Notes under the pieces: model-generated | What the model was told of the DNA's origin: nothing | Databases searched by the model: none | Seen by the model: only the letters and a program-made list of their open reading frames with translations | NCBI RefSeq assembly: GCF_003994465.1 | Contig: NZ_RZNX01000003.1 | Coordinates: 186,234 to 250,233, forward strand | DNA length: 64,000 nt | From: Paenibacillus zeisoli | Lineage (GTDB): Bacteria > Bacillota > Bacilli > Paenibacillales > Paenibacillaceae | Direction of reading: 5' to 3' | Position numbers and translations under genes: made by a program | Shown: one piece after another, positions 9,004 through 18,274 of the stretch | Layout: every line of letters starts with the position of its first letter | Numbering within the stretch: position 1 is the first letter of the stretch

Positions 9004-10776
9004 CTATTGCAGCGTCAGCTCTCCGAGCCGGATATTGACCCTTTGGACCCGGGGCAGACTTAATTTCTGATCCTCAAATACCTGCGAATTATATGTTACA
9101 TTGAACCGCTTCAGCTCACCGGCCCCATGCTCATTGAATTCAATATGGTCATTCTGATCAACCGCTGAGCCTACCACTGCATTCACGGTAAGATCGCCTT
9201 TGGCGAAGAAACCACCATTAAGCCAGAAGGCAGAGCCAACCCCGTAGAGTTCAGCTGTAGAATCCGTATAGAAGAAGGCATCCAGCGTCTGGGGAGCCGC
9301 GTTCTGGAAGGAATCAAATCTCGTTACCAGAATCTCACCTCTAGAGATCAGTACAAGTTCTTTGCCGCCTAATCCGCTTATCGTTGCATCCTGCACCTTT
9401 GTCTGGCCCATCACGAACATAGTGGAATCCATATTGACCTTCCCGCTTAGGATCACATTCCCCGTAACAATGATGTTCCCCCGAATATTCATAGCCTCAG
9501 CTCTCCCGGAGTTGTCTATGGTCAGGTCGCCGTCTACGATGAACCACTTGCCCGCGTCCTTCTCCTCCGGCTTGTAGGTAAGTGTGCTGTACAGGTTGCC
9601 GTCTATCTTAAGACCCTTCTTGAAAATAGCCGATCCGGCCATGCTGCTCATTCTACTTCTTTGATCATTCAGAGTTTGTACATACAAAGCATGCTGGTCG
9701 TTATAGCCTTTCAATGCCTTCTCATAGTCGACCATCTTCGCAGCATCTGCCGAATCTGAGGGATAATTCGGCTCGATCCCATCCACCGGTCTCTCCATCA
9801 TTTCAAAGCGAGCCGAATACTGGCTGATTAGATGGCTGACAAGATCCGCTAAATGGGAGCGGATATCCTGGCGGGTAAGCTCATCCGTATGGCCTGCCCC
9901 CTTAATCGCCTCAACGACCTTGTCTACGATCGACTCGTTCACATTAATCTGAACGAACTTCTTGTGGTCCTTGATCTTGATATCCTGCGGCCGCACGTTC
10001 GCTCCGAGCACCTGTCCGACCACCCCACCTTTGTTGATATCGATCGATTGATAGGGGACCTCCTGCCCGCCGCTGCGATAGACCAGCGAGTTCAAAGATT
10101 GGACCGTAATCTCACTGTTCAGCCCGTTCAAAGGATCGATCACAGAGTAGCCGGTCGTAGGCTGATGCCCTACCTTATTTTTAAATACATACTCCGCTAC
10201 ATTACTGAGCATCAGCTTGTCCCCCGCATAGATATTACCTCTAATATAGGGGGCCCCATTAAAGATTACATTACTTTCCGATCCCATGGCATACTTCAGG
10301 AAATCAGGATAAGTATCGATCGTCACTTCCTGCTTCAGCTTGCGTACAACGCCGTTAACTTCAGCTTGTACGGTGATACGCAGCTTATAGTTGGTATTAG
10401 AGGGCCCTGAGCTGCCCAAGTATTCAATATTCAGAATCTTAGCATTGGCAGTGGCAACTATCCCATTATCGTTCAGCCCCGTACTTACCGCCTTATTCTC
10501 AGGATTGATCTTACTGAGAACTGCGTTAATCGTACTTACAAGATCTTCAGGACGGATATCGTTATACTGCTCCAATTCGGTAGTAATTGCAGCCACAGCT
10601 TCATCAATGGATTTCTGGGCCAAATGGAGACTTTGCACATCACTTTCCCGCGTTTCGGTCCTTTGGGCGCCGCCAAGGGTCGCACTAAGCACACCCATCC
10701 CGAGAATCGTGAGCACCAGAACAATGAATAGAACCATAACCAGCGCGGAACCGCGCTCTTCCTGCACCCGCTTCAT
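9004..10776 (-). CDS. PilX-like prepilin-type protein with a beta-helical body
   Basis: The start is the ATG at 10776, with AGGAGG six bases upstream; 590 residues. An N-terminal membrane helix (GSALVMVLFIVLVLTILGMG) follows ERG, as in PilX-type minor pilins. The Glu+5 of classical pilins is missing. Residues about 175-205 and 400-510 contain runs such as PYIRGNIYAGDKLML, IRGNIIVTGNVILSG and TKVQDATISGLGGKELVLI. These suggest a right-handed beta-helix or polymer-forming surface. The protein is much larger than Gram-negative PilX (about 200 residues). It is third in a tight operon after PilV-like and PilW-like genes. It probably forms part of a pilus tip complex; that role is inferred. Confidence 0.75.
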   Translation of the reverse strand: MKRVQEERGSALVMVLFIVLVLTILGMGVLSATLGGAQRTETRESDVQSLHLAQKSIDEAVAAITTELEQYNDIRPEDLVSTINAVLSKINPENKAVSTGLNDNGIVATANAKILNIEYLGSSGPSNTNYKLRITVQAEVNGVVRKLKQEVTIDTYPDFLKYAMGSESNVIFNGAPYIRGNIYAGDKLMLSNVAEYVFKNKVGHQPTTGYSVIDPLNGLNSEITVQSLNSLVYRSGGQEVPYQSIDINKGGVVGQVLGANVRPQDIKIKDHKKFVQINVNESIVDKVVEAIKGAGHTDELTRQDIRSHLADLVSHLISQYSARFEMMERPVDGIEPNYPSDSADAAKMVDYEKALKGYNDQHALYVQTLNDQRSRMSSMAGSAIFKKGLKIDGNLYSTLTYKPEEKDAGKWFIVDGDLTIDNSGRAEAMNIRGNIIVTGNVILSGKVNMDSTMFVMGQTKVQDATISGLGGKELVLISRGEILVTRFDSFQNAAPQTLDAFFYTDSTAELYGVGSAFWLNGGFFAKGDLTVNAVVGSAVDQNDHIEFNEHGAGELKRFNVTYNSQVFEDQKLSLPRVQRVNIRLGELTLQ

Positions 10777-10786
10777 CTCTTGCCTC

Positions 10787-11548
10787 CTAGAATCCGAATT
10801 TACTTTCAAGTGTGAGCTTGTAGGTCTCACCGCCATAATCCTGTCCTAGTACAAGCTTGATATTAATCAAGCCGCTCTCGCAGGGGAGACTCGGACGGCA
10901 GGTATTATCATCCAGGGTAATCACTGAATTCTGCCGGTCTACAGCCGGGGTCCCCTCCGGGTCTACCAGCACACTGGACTGGATGCCAATCTTCCCCGCC
11001 TCTTTAGCCTGCGGGTTTGTGGTGGCGGACGCCGCACCCTCGCTTACGGCACCCTGTATTAATCCGTTGGTAGCCACCGGGTCATTTTCCCCTCCAGTTA
11101 CTCCCGCCGCTCCTGTTGTTCCATCGACTTCACTGGTTCCATCCGTCACCAGCGTCCCGGCGGCTGCCGTAGATGCCGTGTTCTCATCCGCCGTTAGATC
11201 TCTAATATACAAGGCATTATTCTGAATTGTAATCTTCCGTTCCTTCACCTTACTACTGCCATCGGAGTCAATATCATCCTTCTGGAGAATGATCCCCGTT
11301 CCATCGGCTCCATCCCTGATTACGCGGTCAGGGGCAAAGGTATATAAATTCGTAATGATGGAGGACATTAGAATATCAGCCTCGTCACGCATGGAGTTCT
11401 CTACACTGATCTTGTGATAGCTCTTGAAACCAAAGACAGCAACCGAGTAGATCATACCCAGCACGACGGCCAGCAGGGACAACGCGGCAATGAGTTCGAT
11501 TAAAGTAACCCCTTCATCCTTCTTCAGACGCTTAACGAATGGTCTCAT
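10787..11548 (-). CDS. PilW-like prepilin (minor pilin)
   Basis: A prepilin-type protein with the cleavage motif KKDEG followed by VTLIELIAALSLLAVVLGM, with Glu at +5. I choose the ATG at 11548 (253 residues, MRPFVKRLKKDEG), which has GGAGG upstream. An upstream start at 11599 would lengthen the leader to an unlikely size. The gene overlaps the preceding one by 17 bp and ends just before the ribosome binding site of the next. Residues about 120-185 are a low-complexity Ala/Thr/Gly linker (TASTAAAGTLVTDGTSEVDG). Minor pilins of this kind prime assembly. Confidence 0.8.
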   Translation of the reverse strand: MRPFVKRLKKDEGVTLIELIAALSLLAVVLGMIYSVAVFGFKSYHKISVENSMRDEADILMSSIITNLYTFAPDRVIRDGADGTGIILQKDDIDSDGSSKVKERKITIQNNALYIRDLTADENTASTAAAGTLVTDGTSEVDGTTGAAGVTGGENDPVATNGLIQGAVSEGAASATTNPQAKEAGKIGIQSSVLVDPEGTPAVDRQNSVITLDDNTCRPSLPCESGLINIKLVLGQDYGGETYKLTLESKFGF

Positions 11549-12074
11549 CTGTAATATAGCCCTCCACGACTGTCTCGTTCGCTCTGCTTCCATTGTCACC
11601 CGGACCTTGCACCGTTACCTTGACAGGCAGTAGATACTTAGCCGAATTTTTCTTGGTCTCATCTGTGGAATGCAGCATGTCCTCATGCAAATTCCTCTGA
11701 TACTGGATCGACACGCTATACTGAATTCCGTTAACCGTAGGGCTCAACACTCCCCTTACAACATCCTCATCCGCACTTAACAAGCTGGCAGGTTCACTGC
11801 AATCCTGAACCGGGCTTTCCGGTTTCTTCTTACATTTCAAGCTATCGGTATCTTCGAAATATCCTGACAGCACGCTGAAACTTTGCTTCTCCATATAGAA
11901 TAGGGCGTTGCGTGCCAGATTGACCATAATCGTCTTGTTCTGATTCTTTTTGGAATACGAGAGAGAGCTCGTGAAATAAGAAGACAGCACCAACGCAACA
12001 ATCGATAGAATCGTAATGGCAGCCAGCACTTCAATTAGTGAAAATCCATCTTCCTTACTCCCCTGCTGCTTCAC
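11532..12074 (-). CDS. PilV/GspI-like prepilin (minor pilin)
   Basis: The first gene of a three-gene prepilin operon. The cleavage site is KEDG followed by FSLIEVLAAITILSIVALVL, with Glu at +5. Of several GTG starts, the one at 12074 (180 residues, MKQQGSKEDGF) sits six bases after GGAG. GTG at 12086 would add four residues. A CKKK...DC cysteine pair occurs mid-protein (about residues 85-95) and might form a disulfide loop. It lies on the same strand as the pilBTC block but is separated from it by the Ig-repeat gene. Confidence 0.8.
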   Translation of the reverse strand: MKQQGSKEDGFSLIEVLAAITILSIVALVLSSYFTSSLSYSKKNQNKTIMVNLARNALFYMEKQSFSVLSGYFEDTDSLKCKKKPESPVQDCSEPASLLSADEDVVRGVLSPTVNGIQYSVSIQYQRNLHEDMLHSTDETKKNSAKYLLPVKVTVQGPGDNGSRANETVVEGYITDETIR

Positions 12075-12141
12075 CACGATCTCCACCTTCTTCTAAAGAC
12101 CTATAACTTACTAAAAAATACCTAGAATATCTCATATTTTC

Positions 12142-12169
12142 ATTATATCATCGCATTCCCTTGCAGCAA
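12142..12169 (-). promoter_or_regulatory. Candidate promoter of the minor-pilin operon
   Basis: A perfect TATAAT on the minus strand (12142-12147) lies 16 bp from TTGCTG (12164-12169), about 65 bases before the first start codon. The -35 match is only half. Confidence 0.45.
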
Positions 12170-12202
12170 TCCCTATACTTCGTTAATTGGCGCAAAATAT
12201 GA

Positions 12203-12234
12203 CAAAAACCGACCTCTCTGGAGAGAGGCCGGTT
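12203..12234 (-). terminator. Terminator of the chemoreceptor gene
   Basis: The stem AACCGGCCTCTC / GAGAGGTCGGTT, read on the minus strand, has one G-U pair. It is followed directly by TTTTTG. Confidence 0.85.
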
Positions 12235-12311
12235 GCTCAATTAGTCTATTCATCTTTAACTCGCTAAGCCGAGCCAGCCATGCAGCTCAATGCTCCAACG
12301 CACGTATCCGC

Positions 12312-14363
12312 TCAGGTGTTAAACCCTGTCAAAGACTTCTTCAAATCTTCTGCCAGGCGCTCCAGCTGCACAGAGAGCGCAACCAGCTGTTCGCTGACCT
12401 TGAACTGCTCTGATGACATGGAGGCCACCTGCTCGGTAGACGCGCTGGTCTCTTCTACCACTGCGCTGACACTGGATATGGAATCACCCAGAATATACTG
12501 GGATTCACTGAGCTCTTTCACAGACTCCGAGGAGTTCTCAATATGCTTGTAGAATTGCTCCATCTCCTCTCGCACACTGGTGAAGAAGGAAGAGGCTTCG
12601 CGTACTGATTCCAGCTGTTCATCGAACAGCGGCGAGACTTTATTCAGCACCTCAACTGTATTCTCAATATCCTGCTGAATTTGCTCGGTAATATTCGATA
12701 CAGACTGAATGGACTCGTTCGACTGCTGCGCAAGACTGCGGATCTCATCCGCGATGATGCTGAACCCACGGCCTGCTGCACCTGCTCTTGCTGCTTCAAT
12801 AGATGCATTCAACGACAGGATATTCGTCTGTTTGGTCATTTCGATCATTGGAGCCAGAATACTTTGGATGGAAGCAGTGCTTTTCGTCAGTTTGGCCGAA
12901 TTCTCCTGGATCAGGTCCGTCATCTGGGAAGCAGCCCCAGTCTTGTCAACCAGTTCTCTCATATACTCCGTTCCCTGAACACTAACCGCAATGGCCCGGT
13001 CTGCGGACTCGCCCATTGAGGTATTGGCCACATTCACCTTGTCCATCTTGACGCCAATATCCTCGGCAATTTGACTTTCCCTGTCGGCTTCGACCGCAAG
13101 GCTTGAGGCTCCCTGGGCAATTTCTTGGGTAGCTGCAGCAATTTCCCCGGCCGCCTGTGAGGTGCTCTTCGATGCCGAAGCCAGCGCCTCAGCTGTGCCC
13201 AGCACCTTAAGTGCAGTGGCATTCGTCTGTTCGACCAAATCCGAAATCCGGGTCATCATACGGTTAAAGGCTTGTCCCACCCGGCCAATTTCATCATTGC
13301 TCTTAAATTTGGCACGCACCTGAAGGTTCCCGTTCTCCCCTTCTTCCATAAGCTTGGACAATTTGCTGAGCGGCTTCCCGACCATCCGAATCATGTAATA
13401 TCCAATGAATAGTGCAAGGATAATCGCTACCACAATAACAATGAAAGTAATGGTCAGCAGACGGTCAGCCGCACTTAGGAAGTCGCTTGTTGGAGCGTAT
13501 CCCATAAGCGTCCATCCCGAGGTCGCAAGCGGCTGGAACACGACGAGATTCTCTACGTTCTGCTCATTGTTGGCCGTGAACGACCGGTCCTTCCCTTTGA
13601 GCTGAGCCGGACTTATTTTGACAAAAGACTCTTTCTCCAGCAGCTTACTGTCCTTCGCATGTACAATCTGGTTGCCTGCGGTCACCAGCCTCACTTCACC
13701 GGAGTTACCGATCTTCAGGTTGGACAGAATCGTTCCAAGCGAGGATTCTTTAATTTCAATTAACAGGATATATTCAGCTTCCGGATGCTGCATATTCTTA
13801 AGCAGTCTGCCCATGGTGAACTCTGGAACACTTGTAGCTCCAAAAAATCCTTTGTTCAGAGTAGGAATCCATACCGGCTCCCCATCCGCTTCTTTGATCT
13901 GCTTCATTCTAGCTTCAATAGCCTCATCGGTTCTAACCCCGGCTATCCCAGATTGAAAGGAAGATGTACTGCCTTTGGTACTAGAGATCAACTTCACACT
14001 GTTCAGCCGGTCATCAGAGCCTGTGAAGGCGTCCAATCTTCGCTTGATCCGATCCTCCGCCTGTGTTCTCTCTACAATACCAAGCTCCGGTAAATTAACC
14101 GTCACCAAGTCCGCTCTGAGAATCGGATCCACTGCGAGCTGACGCGATGCAGCCTCATACTGGCTGAAGAGGAAATCTAACTTATCGGCTGCCTGCTTAA
14201 TGGCCTCGGAGGACGCCGAGGACACCTGCTCCTGGATAATTCCCTTAGATACCTGATAAGAGACTAGACCCAGCCCAGCCGACAACACGACAATTGCAAT
14301 AAATACGATGAGAAAAAGCTTTGTGCCCACCGACTGCCAACCTAACTTAAAACCTGATTTCAA
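12312..14363 (-). CDS. Methyl-accepting chemotaxis protein
   Basis: A 683-residue transmembrane chemoreceptor. TM1 is at about residues 15-35 and TM2 at about 285-308. The extracellular domain between them has the size of a double Cache sensor. A HAMP domain follows with RMVGKPLSKLSKLMEEG. The cytoplasmic signalling domain has the conserved hairpin tip TNILSLNASIEAARAGAAGRGF, where it contacts CheA and CheW. The start is TTG at 14363 after GGGTGGGATTAC. It is a single-gene unit with its own terminator. The neighbouring maltose transporter is suggestive of a sugar signal, but nothing in the sensor sequence proves a ligand. Confidence 0.93.
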   Translation of the reverse strand: MKSGFKLGWQSVGTKLFLIVFIAIVVLSAGLGLVSYQVSKGIIQEQVSSASSEAIKQAADKLDFLFSQYEAASRQLAVDPILRADLVTVNLPELGIVERTQAEDRIKRRLDAFTGSDDRLNSVKLISSTKGSTSSFQSGIAGVRTDEAIEARMKQIKEADGEPVWIPTLNKGFFGATSVPEFTMGRLLKNMQHPEAEYILLIEIKESSLGTILSNLKIGNSGEVRLVTAGNQIVHAKDSKLLEKESFVKISPAQLKGKDRSFTANNEQNVENLVVFQPLATSGWTLMGYAPTSDFLSAADRLLTITFIVIVVAIILALFIGYYMIRMVGKPLSKLSKLMEEGENGNLQVRAKFKSNDEIGRVGQAFNRMMTRISDLVEQTNATALKVLGTAEALASASKSTSQAAGEIAAATQEIAQGASSLAVEADRESQIAEDIGVKMDKVNVANTSMGESADRAIAVSVQGTEYMRELVDKTGAASQMTDLIQENSAKLTKSTASIQSILAPMIEMTKQTNILSLNASIEAARAGAAGRGFSIIADEIRSLAQQSNESIQSVSNITEQIQQDIENTVEVLNKVSPLFDEQLESVREASSFFTSVREEMEQFYKHIENSSESVKELSESQYILGDSISSVSAVVEETSASTEQVASMSSEQFKVSEQLVALSVQLERLAEDLKKSLTGFNT

Positions 14364-14435
14364 AGTAATCCCACCCTAGTGAATATTCGATATAACCGAT
14401 ATTAATTAACAGAAATTGGTAAGTACTGGTTATAG

Positions 14436-14464
14436 AAAAAGCACAGTCTCATTGCAGACTGTGC
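14436..14464 (-). terminator. Terminator of the malEFG operon
   Basis: An 11-bp stem AAGCACAGTCT / AGACTGTGCTT has a 6-nt loop and is followed on the minus strand by TTTTTC. It lies 55 bp after the malG stop. Confidence 0.85.
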
Positions 14465-14519
14465 TTCTTCAGCTCTAATCTTTCCTCATAAAGCCAATGC
14501 CTCATTCGTCCCGCGTTAA

Positions 14520-15365
14520 TTACCCTTTACTTGCTCCAGACGTCAATCCGTCTACGAGCAGGCGCTGCAGGAAGATGAACAAGATGATAATCGGAATAGC
14601 GATGAATACTGAAGCTGCAGCGAACAACGTAAAGTTACTGTTCTGGCTCGTATTTACAATATCCCAGAGTCCAACGGCCAGGGTCCAGTTGTCCTTGGTC
14701 CGCAGGATCAGACGGGCAAAGATAAAGTCCACCCATGGTCCAACAAATTGGGTCAGAGCCATATACGTCAGCATCGGCCGGGACAGCGGCAAAATAATTT
14801 TGCGGAAGATCATAAAGTTGCTGGCACCGTCAATGCGGGCTGCTTCATCCAACGATCTTGGGATTGTATCGAAAAATCCCTTTGCAATCAGTGTTCCACC
14901 GAGAGGAGCACCACAGGCATACACAATAATCAATGCCATATGTGTATCCAATAGGTTGAGCTCTTTGAGCAGCAGGAAGATCGCAATCATACTCATGAAG
15001 CCTGGGAACATTCCCAGCACCAGGATAGTAGACAAGGCTGTCTTCCGTGCCCGGAAACGGAACCGGGATACGGCATAACTTGTTAATAAGGTTAGAAGTA
15101 CACCAAAGATCATAGAGAACAGGGCAATCTTAAGTGTATTCATATACCAATGCGTGAACATAAAGGTATTAGATGTGAATAATTCTCTATAATGTTCCAG
15201 TGTAAAGCTTTCAGGAATCAGAGTTTTACTGTATAGAGACTTACCTGGTCTAAAGGAAGCCAGCACCACCCACAAAGCCGGGTACAGCGCACATACAGCC
15301 AGGATTACCAGTACGATGTAGCTGACGATCAAGCGCAGCCTGTTTGCAAGTTTACGTCCGATCAT
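14520..15365 (-). CDS. malG: Maltodextrin ABC transporter permease MalG
   Basis: A 281-residue inner-membrane permease with six predicted helices. The EAA loop that docks the ATPase is EAARIDGASNFMIFRKIILP, near residue 195. It overlaps malF by four bases (ATGA), so the two are coupled. With MalE and MalF it would import maltose and maltodextrins. No MalK-type ATPase is encoded here, so a shared ATPase such as MsmX elsewhere is likely. Confidence 0.92.
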   Translation of the reverse strand: MIGRKLANRLRLIVSYIVLVILAVCALYPALWVVLASFRPGKSLYSKTLIPESFTLEHYRELFTSNTFMFTHWYMNTLKIALFSMIFGVLLTLLTSYAVSRFRFRARKTALSTILVLGMFPGFMSMIAIFLLLKELNLLDTHMALIIVYACGAPLGGTLIAKGFFDTIPRSLDEAARIDGASNFMIFRKIILPLSRPMLTYMALTQFVGPWVDFIFARLILRTKDNWTLAVGLWDIVNTSQNSNFTLFAAASVFIAIPIIILFIFLQRLLVDGLTSGASKG

Positions 15366-16690
15366 TGGATCATATCCTCCTCTTTGAACGATCTCGTCCG
15401 GCGGTAGTTATAAATCGAGAAGGAGGCAACAATCACGAATATAATAATGCCGACCGCAGAGGCCATGTTGTTCTTATTCTGATCCAGGGTTAGCTTATAC
15501 AGCCATGTTACGAGCAGGTCGGTTGAACCTGCGTATTGGTAGTCTCCGTTCACCGGATTACCCGCAGTCAGTAGGTAGATCGCGTTAAAGTTATTAATAT
15601 TACCAGCGAACTGGGTAATCAAGGTTGGTGCTGTAGTGAAGAGAATCATAGGCAGCGTAACGATCTTGAACTTCTGGAAACCAGTCGCTCCATCCACCTC
15701 AGCCGCTTCATACATATCCTTCGGAATCGTCGTTAGTACACCCATAATGAGCAGCATAGATACTGGGATCCCTACCCACATATTAACTACAATAACCGTG
15801 ACCTTTGCCCAGAATGGATCGGTAAGCCAAGGCAGGCCGCCAAGTCCGAAGTAACCAAAATATTGGTTGATCGGGCCGAATTGGCCGTTGAACAAATTCT
15901 TCATTACAAGCAGGGAGATCAGTTGTGGAATCGCGTAAGGAATAATGAGCAGCGTTCTCCACATTCCTTTGAATTTAATACCTTGTTGGCTAACCAGCAA
16001 AGCTACCAGCATACCGCCAAAATAGGTTGTAACTGTAGATAAAACGGCCCAAATAATGGTCCAGGTTAGTACCCCGTAGAAGGTATGGCTCCACGTTCCC
16101 AAAGAGACCAGATTGGTAAACGTCTCAAATCCTACCCAGTTAACAAGCTTGGCTGGTGGAATATGGTCTGGTGCGGAGTAGTTGGTAAATGCCAGCATGA
16201 TCATGAAGATAATTGGCATGATCGTGAAGAACAGAATACCGATAGCTGGCAGAACCAGAAATACCTGCGCAAATTTGTAATCCAGAATATATCGAACCGA
16301 TTGTTTGAAGTTGTTCGGTTTATGTCCAGCGTCTCTCAGGCTGCCAATACGGTTGGCATCCTTAATGTTCATAATGTATGCAATGATAAAAAGAGTCAGG
16401 AAGAGCAAAGTAATCAAGCTTTGAATCATGATAATAATCGAGTGGTCACCCTGCACAAGCTTGGAGACCATGATGCCAGAGGCAGACTTAAATTTCACAA
16501 ATCCAGTAGGTGTATCCCCTAAAGTGGTAATTCCCCAAAATGCAAAACTTAAATAGTTAATGAAGTAAGCAATTCCCAAAACCTCAACCAGCAAGAAGAT
16601 GGCGCCTTTGATATATTGGCGGTTATATATTTGTCCTAGTCCCAAGCTAAGTATCGACAGTATTGTGGCTCTTGTACGGTGACGATCCAT
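15362..16690 (-). CDS. malF: Maltodextrin ABC transporter permease MalF
   Basis: A 442-residue permease. Two or three extra helices occupy the first 120 residues (SLGLGQIYNRQYIKGAIFLL and after), as in Gram-positive MalC/MalF proteins. The usual six-helix core then carries the EAA motif EAAEVDGATGFQKFKIVTLP near residue 330. GGAGAACAGAAGGC precedes the ATG. A GC-rich hairpin separates it from malE, consistent with lower expression of membrane subunits than of binding protein. Confidence 0.92.
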   Translation of the reverse strand: MDRHRTRATILSILSLGLGQIYNRQYIKGAIFLLVEVLGIAYFINYLSFAFWGITTLGDTPTGFVKFKSASGIMVSKLVQGDHSIIIMIQSLITLLFLTLFIIAYIMNIKDANRIGSLRDAGHKPNNFKQSVRYILDYKFAQVFLVLPAIGILFFTIMPIIFMIMLAFTNYSAPDHIPPAKLVNWVGFETFTNLVSLGTWSHTFYGVLTWTIIWAVLSTVTTYFGGMLVALLVSQQGIKFKGMWRTLLIIPYAIPQLISLLVMKNLFNGQFGPINQYFGYFGLGGLPWLTDPFWAKVTVIVVNMWVGIPVSMLLIMGVLTTIPKDMYEAAEVDGATGFQKFKIVTLPMILFTTAPTLITQFAGNINNFNAIYLLTAGNPVNGDYQYAGSTDLLVTWLYKLTLDQNKNNMASAVGIIIFVIVASFSIYNYRRTRSFKEEDMIQ

Positions 16691-16726
16691 GCCTTCTGTT
16701 CTCCTCTCCCGGCGATCGGGGAATGA

Positions 16727-16746
16727 CCCGCCGCTTATGCGGCGGG
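16727..16746 (-). promoter_or_regulatory. GC-rich hairpin between malE and malF
   Basis: CCCGCCGC and GCGGCGGG form a perfect 8-bp stem with a TTAT loop and no T tract. In many sugar-transport operons such stems protect the binding-protein mRNA end and uncouple the levels of E and FG. That role is inferred here. Confidence 0.65.
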
Positions 16747-16782
16747 CCTCATAATGCTTCTATCCCCAATTCACAATCCCAA

Positions 16783-18087
16783 TTATTTCTTAGCGCCGTT
16801 GTTCAAATCTTTGATTTGTTGTGCTGCTTTGTCCAAGGTAGCTTTAGGATCTTTACCGTTATCCCAGATTTCAGGAAGAGCGGCGTTAACCGGGCTCCAT
16901 ATGTTACCCATTTCAGGAATGGAAGGCATAGGCTGGGAGCTCTTAGTTTGTTCTGCGAAAGCGGAAATGAATGGATCGTTCTTGATTTGGTCGGACTCAA
17001 GAGCTTCATTGTTAGTTGGGATTGAACCTACTTTTTCGTTCAGAAGCAGTTGTGCATCTTTGGAAGAAGCAAATTCAGCGAACAATTTAGATGCATTTGG
17101 ATATTTCGTATAAGCATTTACGTACCAAGCTTTGATTCCGGCGAAGGAAACCGCTGGTTTGCCGCCAATGCTAGGGATTGGAGCTACGCCCAATTTATCG
17201 CCAAGTGCTGTTTTGTATCCGGCAAGTTCCCAAGGACCGTTAATATCCATTGCCACGTCGCCAGAGTTAAACAAGCTGCGTTTGATGTCCGGTGTAATGT
17301 CACCGCTCTTAACAGGAAGAATAGCTTTCAGGCTTTGATATACTTTCAGGCCTTCAATCGCACCTGGACTGTTGATACCGATATCGTCTTTGTCTGTACC
17401 GTCTTTACCGAAGATGTATCCACCAGTAGTTGCGATGAACGGATAGTTGAAGTACATGTTGCCTGTTTCCCACATGATTCCGTATTTCTTCTTGGCTTTG
17501 TCAGTAAACGTTTTACCGAAGGCCAGAACATCATCGAAAGTCTTAGGAGCATCCTTCACAAGAGATTTATTGTAGTAGAGCGCATAAGTCTCAGCGGCTC
17601 TAGGATATCCGTAGAGAACGTCGTTGTAAGTAACACCTTTGATCGAGCTTTCTGTGTTGTTCTTAGCTGTCTCTTCTGCAAACAGGTCGTTCGGGAGAAC
17701 CAGGTTAGCACTTGCTGCTCTACCCAAGTTATCGTGAGGGAAGATGACTACGTCAGCGGCAAGACCGGAAGGACCGTCTTGAGTCAATTTGGTTACTTGG
17801 TCTGTTGGAGCTACTTCTTCAACTTTAACAGGAACATTGTATTTAGCTGTGAATTGCTTTGCAATTTCATCAGTGAACGATCTTTCATCTTTACTTTCCC
17901 AAATGACAAGCTTGGCACCATCTTCAGGTTTCACTTCTGTAGTAGCGGCAGTTGTCTCTGTAGTCTTTGCAGTGCCGGAGTCAGCTGGCGTCTGTACTTG
18001 CTCGGAAGCCTTCTGAGGTCCACAAGCCGTAATGGATACAGCCATGGAGAACGCTGCAAGCAAAACCGCTAATTTCTTGATTTTCAT
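16783..18087 (-). CDS. malE: Maltose/maltodextrin-binding lipoprotein MalE
   Basis: A 434-residue extracellular solute-binding protein of family 1. The signal peptide ends in the lipobox SITAC, so Cys22 would be lipid-anchored to the outer face of the membrane. An acidic Thr/Glu-rich linker (residues about 30-55) precedes the folded part. LVIWESKDERSFTDEIAKQF and GDVAMDINGPWELAGYK are typical of maltodextrin-binding proteins. GGGAGGG precedes the ATG. The upstream region has a promoter overlapped by LacI-type operators and a cre. Assignment to maltodextrins rests on the family plus the surrounding amylolytic genes. Confidence 0.9.
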   Translation of the reverse strand: MKIKKLAVLLAAFSMAVSITACGPQKASEQVQTPADSGTAKTTETTAATTEVKPEDGAKLVIWESKDERSFTDEIAKQFTAKYNVPVKVEEVAPTDQVTKLTQDGPSGLAADVVIFPHDNLGRAASANLVLPNDLFAEETAKNNTESSIKGVTYNDVLYGYPRAAETYALYYNKSLVKDAPKTFDDVLAFGKTFTDKAKKKYGIMWETGNMYFNYPFIATTGGYIFGKDGTDKDDIGINSPGAIEGLKVYQSLKAILPVKSGDITPDIKRSLFNSGDVAMDINGPWELAGYKTALGDKLGVAPIPSIGGKPAVSFAGIKAWYVNAYTKYPNASKLFAEFASSKDAQLLLNEKVGSIPTNNEALESDQIKNDPFISAFAEQTKSSQPMPSIPEMGNIWSPVNAALPEIWDNGKDPKATLDKAAQQIKDLNNGAKK

Positions 18088-18133
18088 AAAATAACCCTCC
18101 CATTTTTAGCGAACAGTTTACAGGAAATGATCA

Positions 18134-18149
18134 GCGCAAACGTTTCCGC
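18134..18149. promoter_or_regulatory. LacI-family operator in the malE leader
   Basis: GCGCAAACGTTTCCGC contains the palindromic core AAACGTTT. It lies roughly 90 bases downstream of the predicted malE transcription start. It matches the other sites of this regulon at 18264, 24938 and 26056. Confidence 0.6.
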
Positions 18150-18210
18150 AAAACTTGAAGCAAGCTGTTTTTTTCGCCTGTCTTTCTATCTGATTTAGCA
18201 AGCTTGTGGA

Positions 18211-18225
18211 TTGGAAGCGCTTAAT
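18211..18225. promoter_or_regulatory. Probable CcpA cre site
   Basis: TTGGAAGCGCTTAAT fits the cre consensus (WTGNAANCGNWNNCW) at all but one position. It overlaps the first transcribed bases of malE, where bound CcpA would block transcription when glucose is present. Confidence 0.55.
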
Positions 18226-18235
18226 TCCTGAAATC

Positions 18236-18263
18236 ATCATACATCAGACCACGTTCATTGCAA
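18236..18263 (-). promoter_or_regulatory. malE promoter
   Basis: On the minus strand TTGCAA (18258-18263) and TATGAT (18236-18241) are spaced by 16 bp. The -35 box shares bases with the operator at 18259-18274, a layout suited to direct repression. Confidence 0.5.
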
Positions 18264-18274
18264 AAACGTTTGCA
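18259..18274. promoter_or_regulatory. LacI-family operator over the malE -35 box
   Basis: TGCAAAAACGTTTGCA has the AAACGTTT core at 18264-18271 and near-palindromic flanks. It is probably bound by the regulator encoded at 24963. Confidence 0.65.

Noticed and set aside
12312..18087. Idea that the chemoreceptor and malEFG form one operon
   Set aside because: A clear terminator at 14436-14464 and a 156-bp gap separate them, although they are co-oriented.
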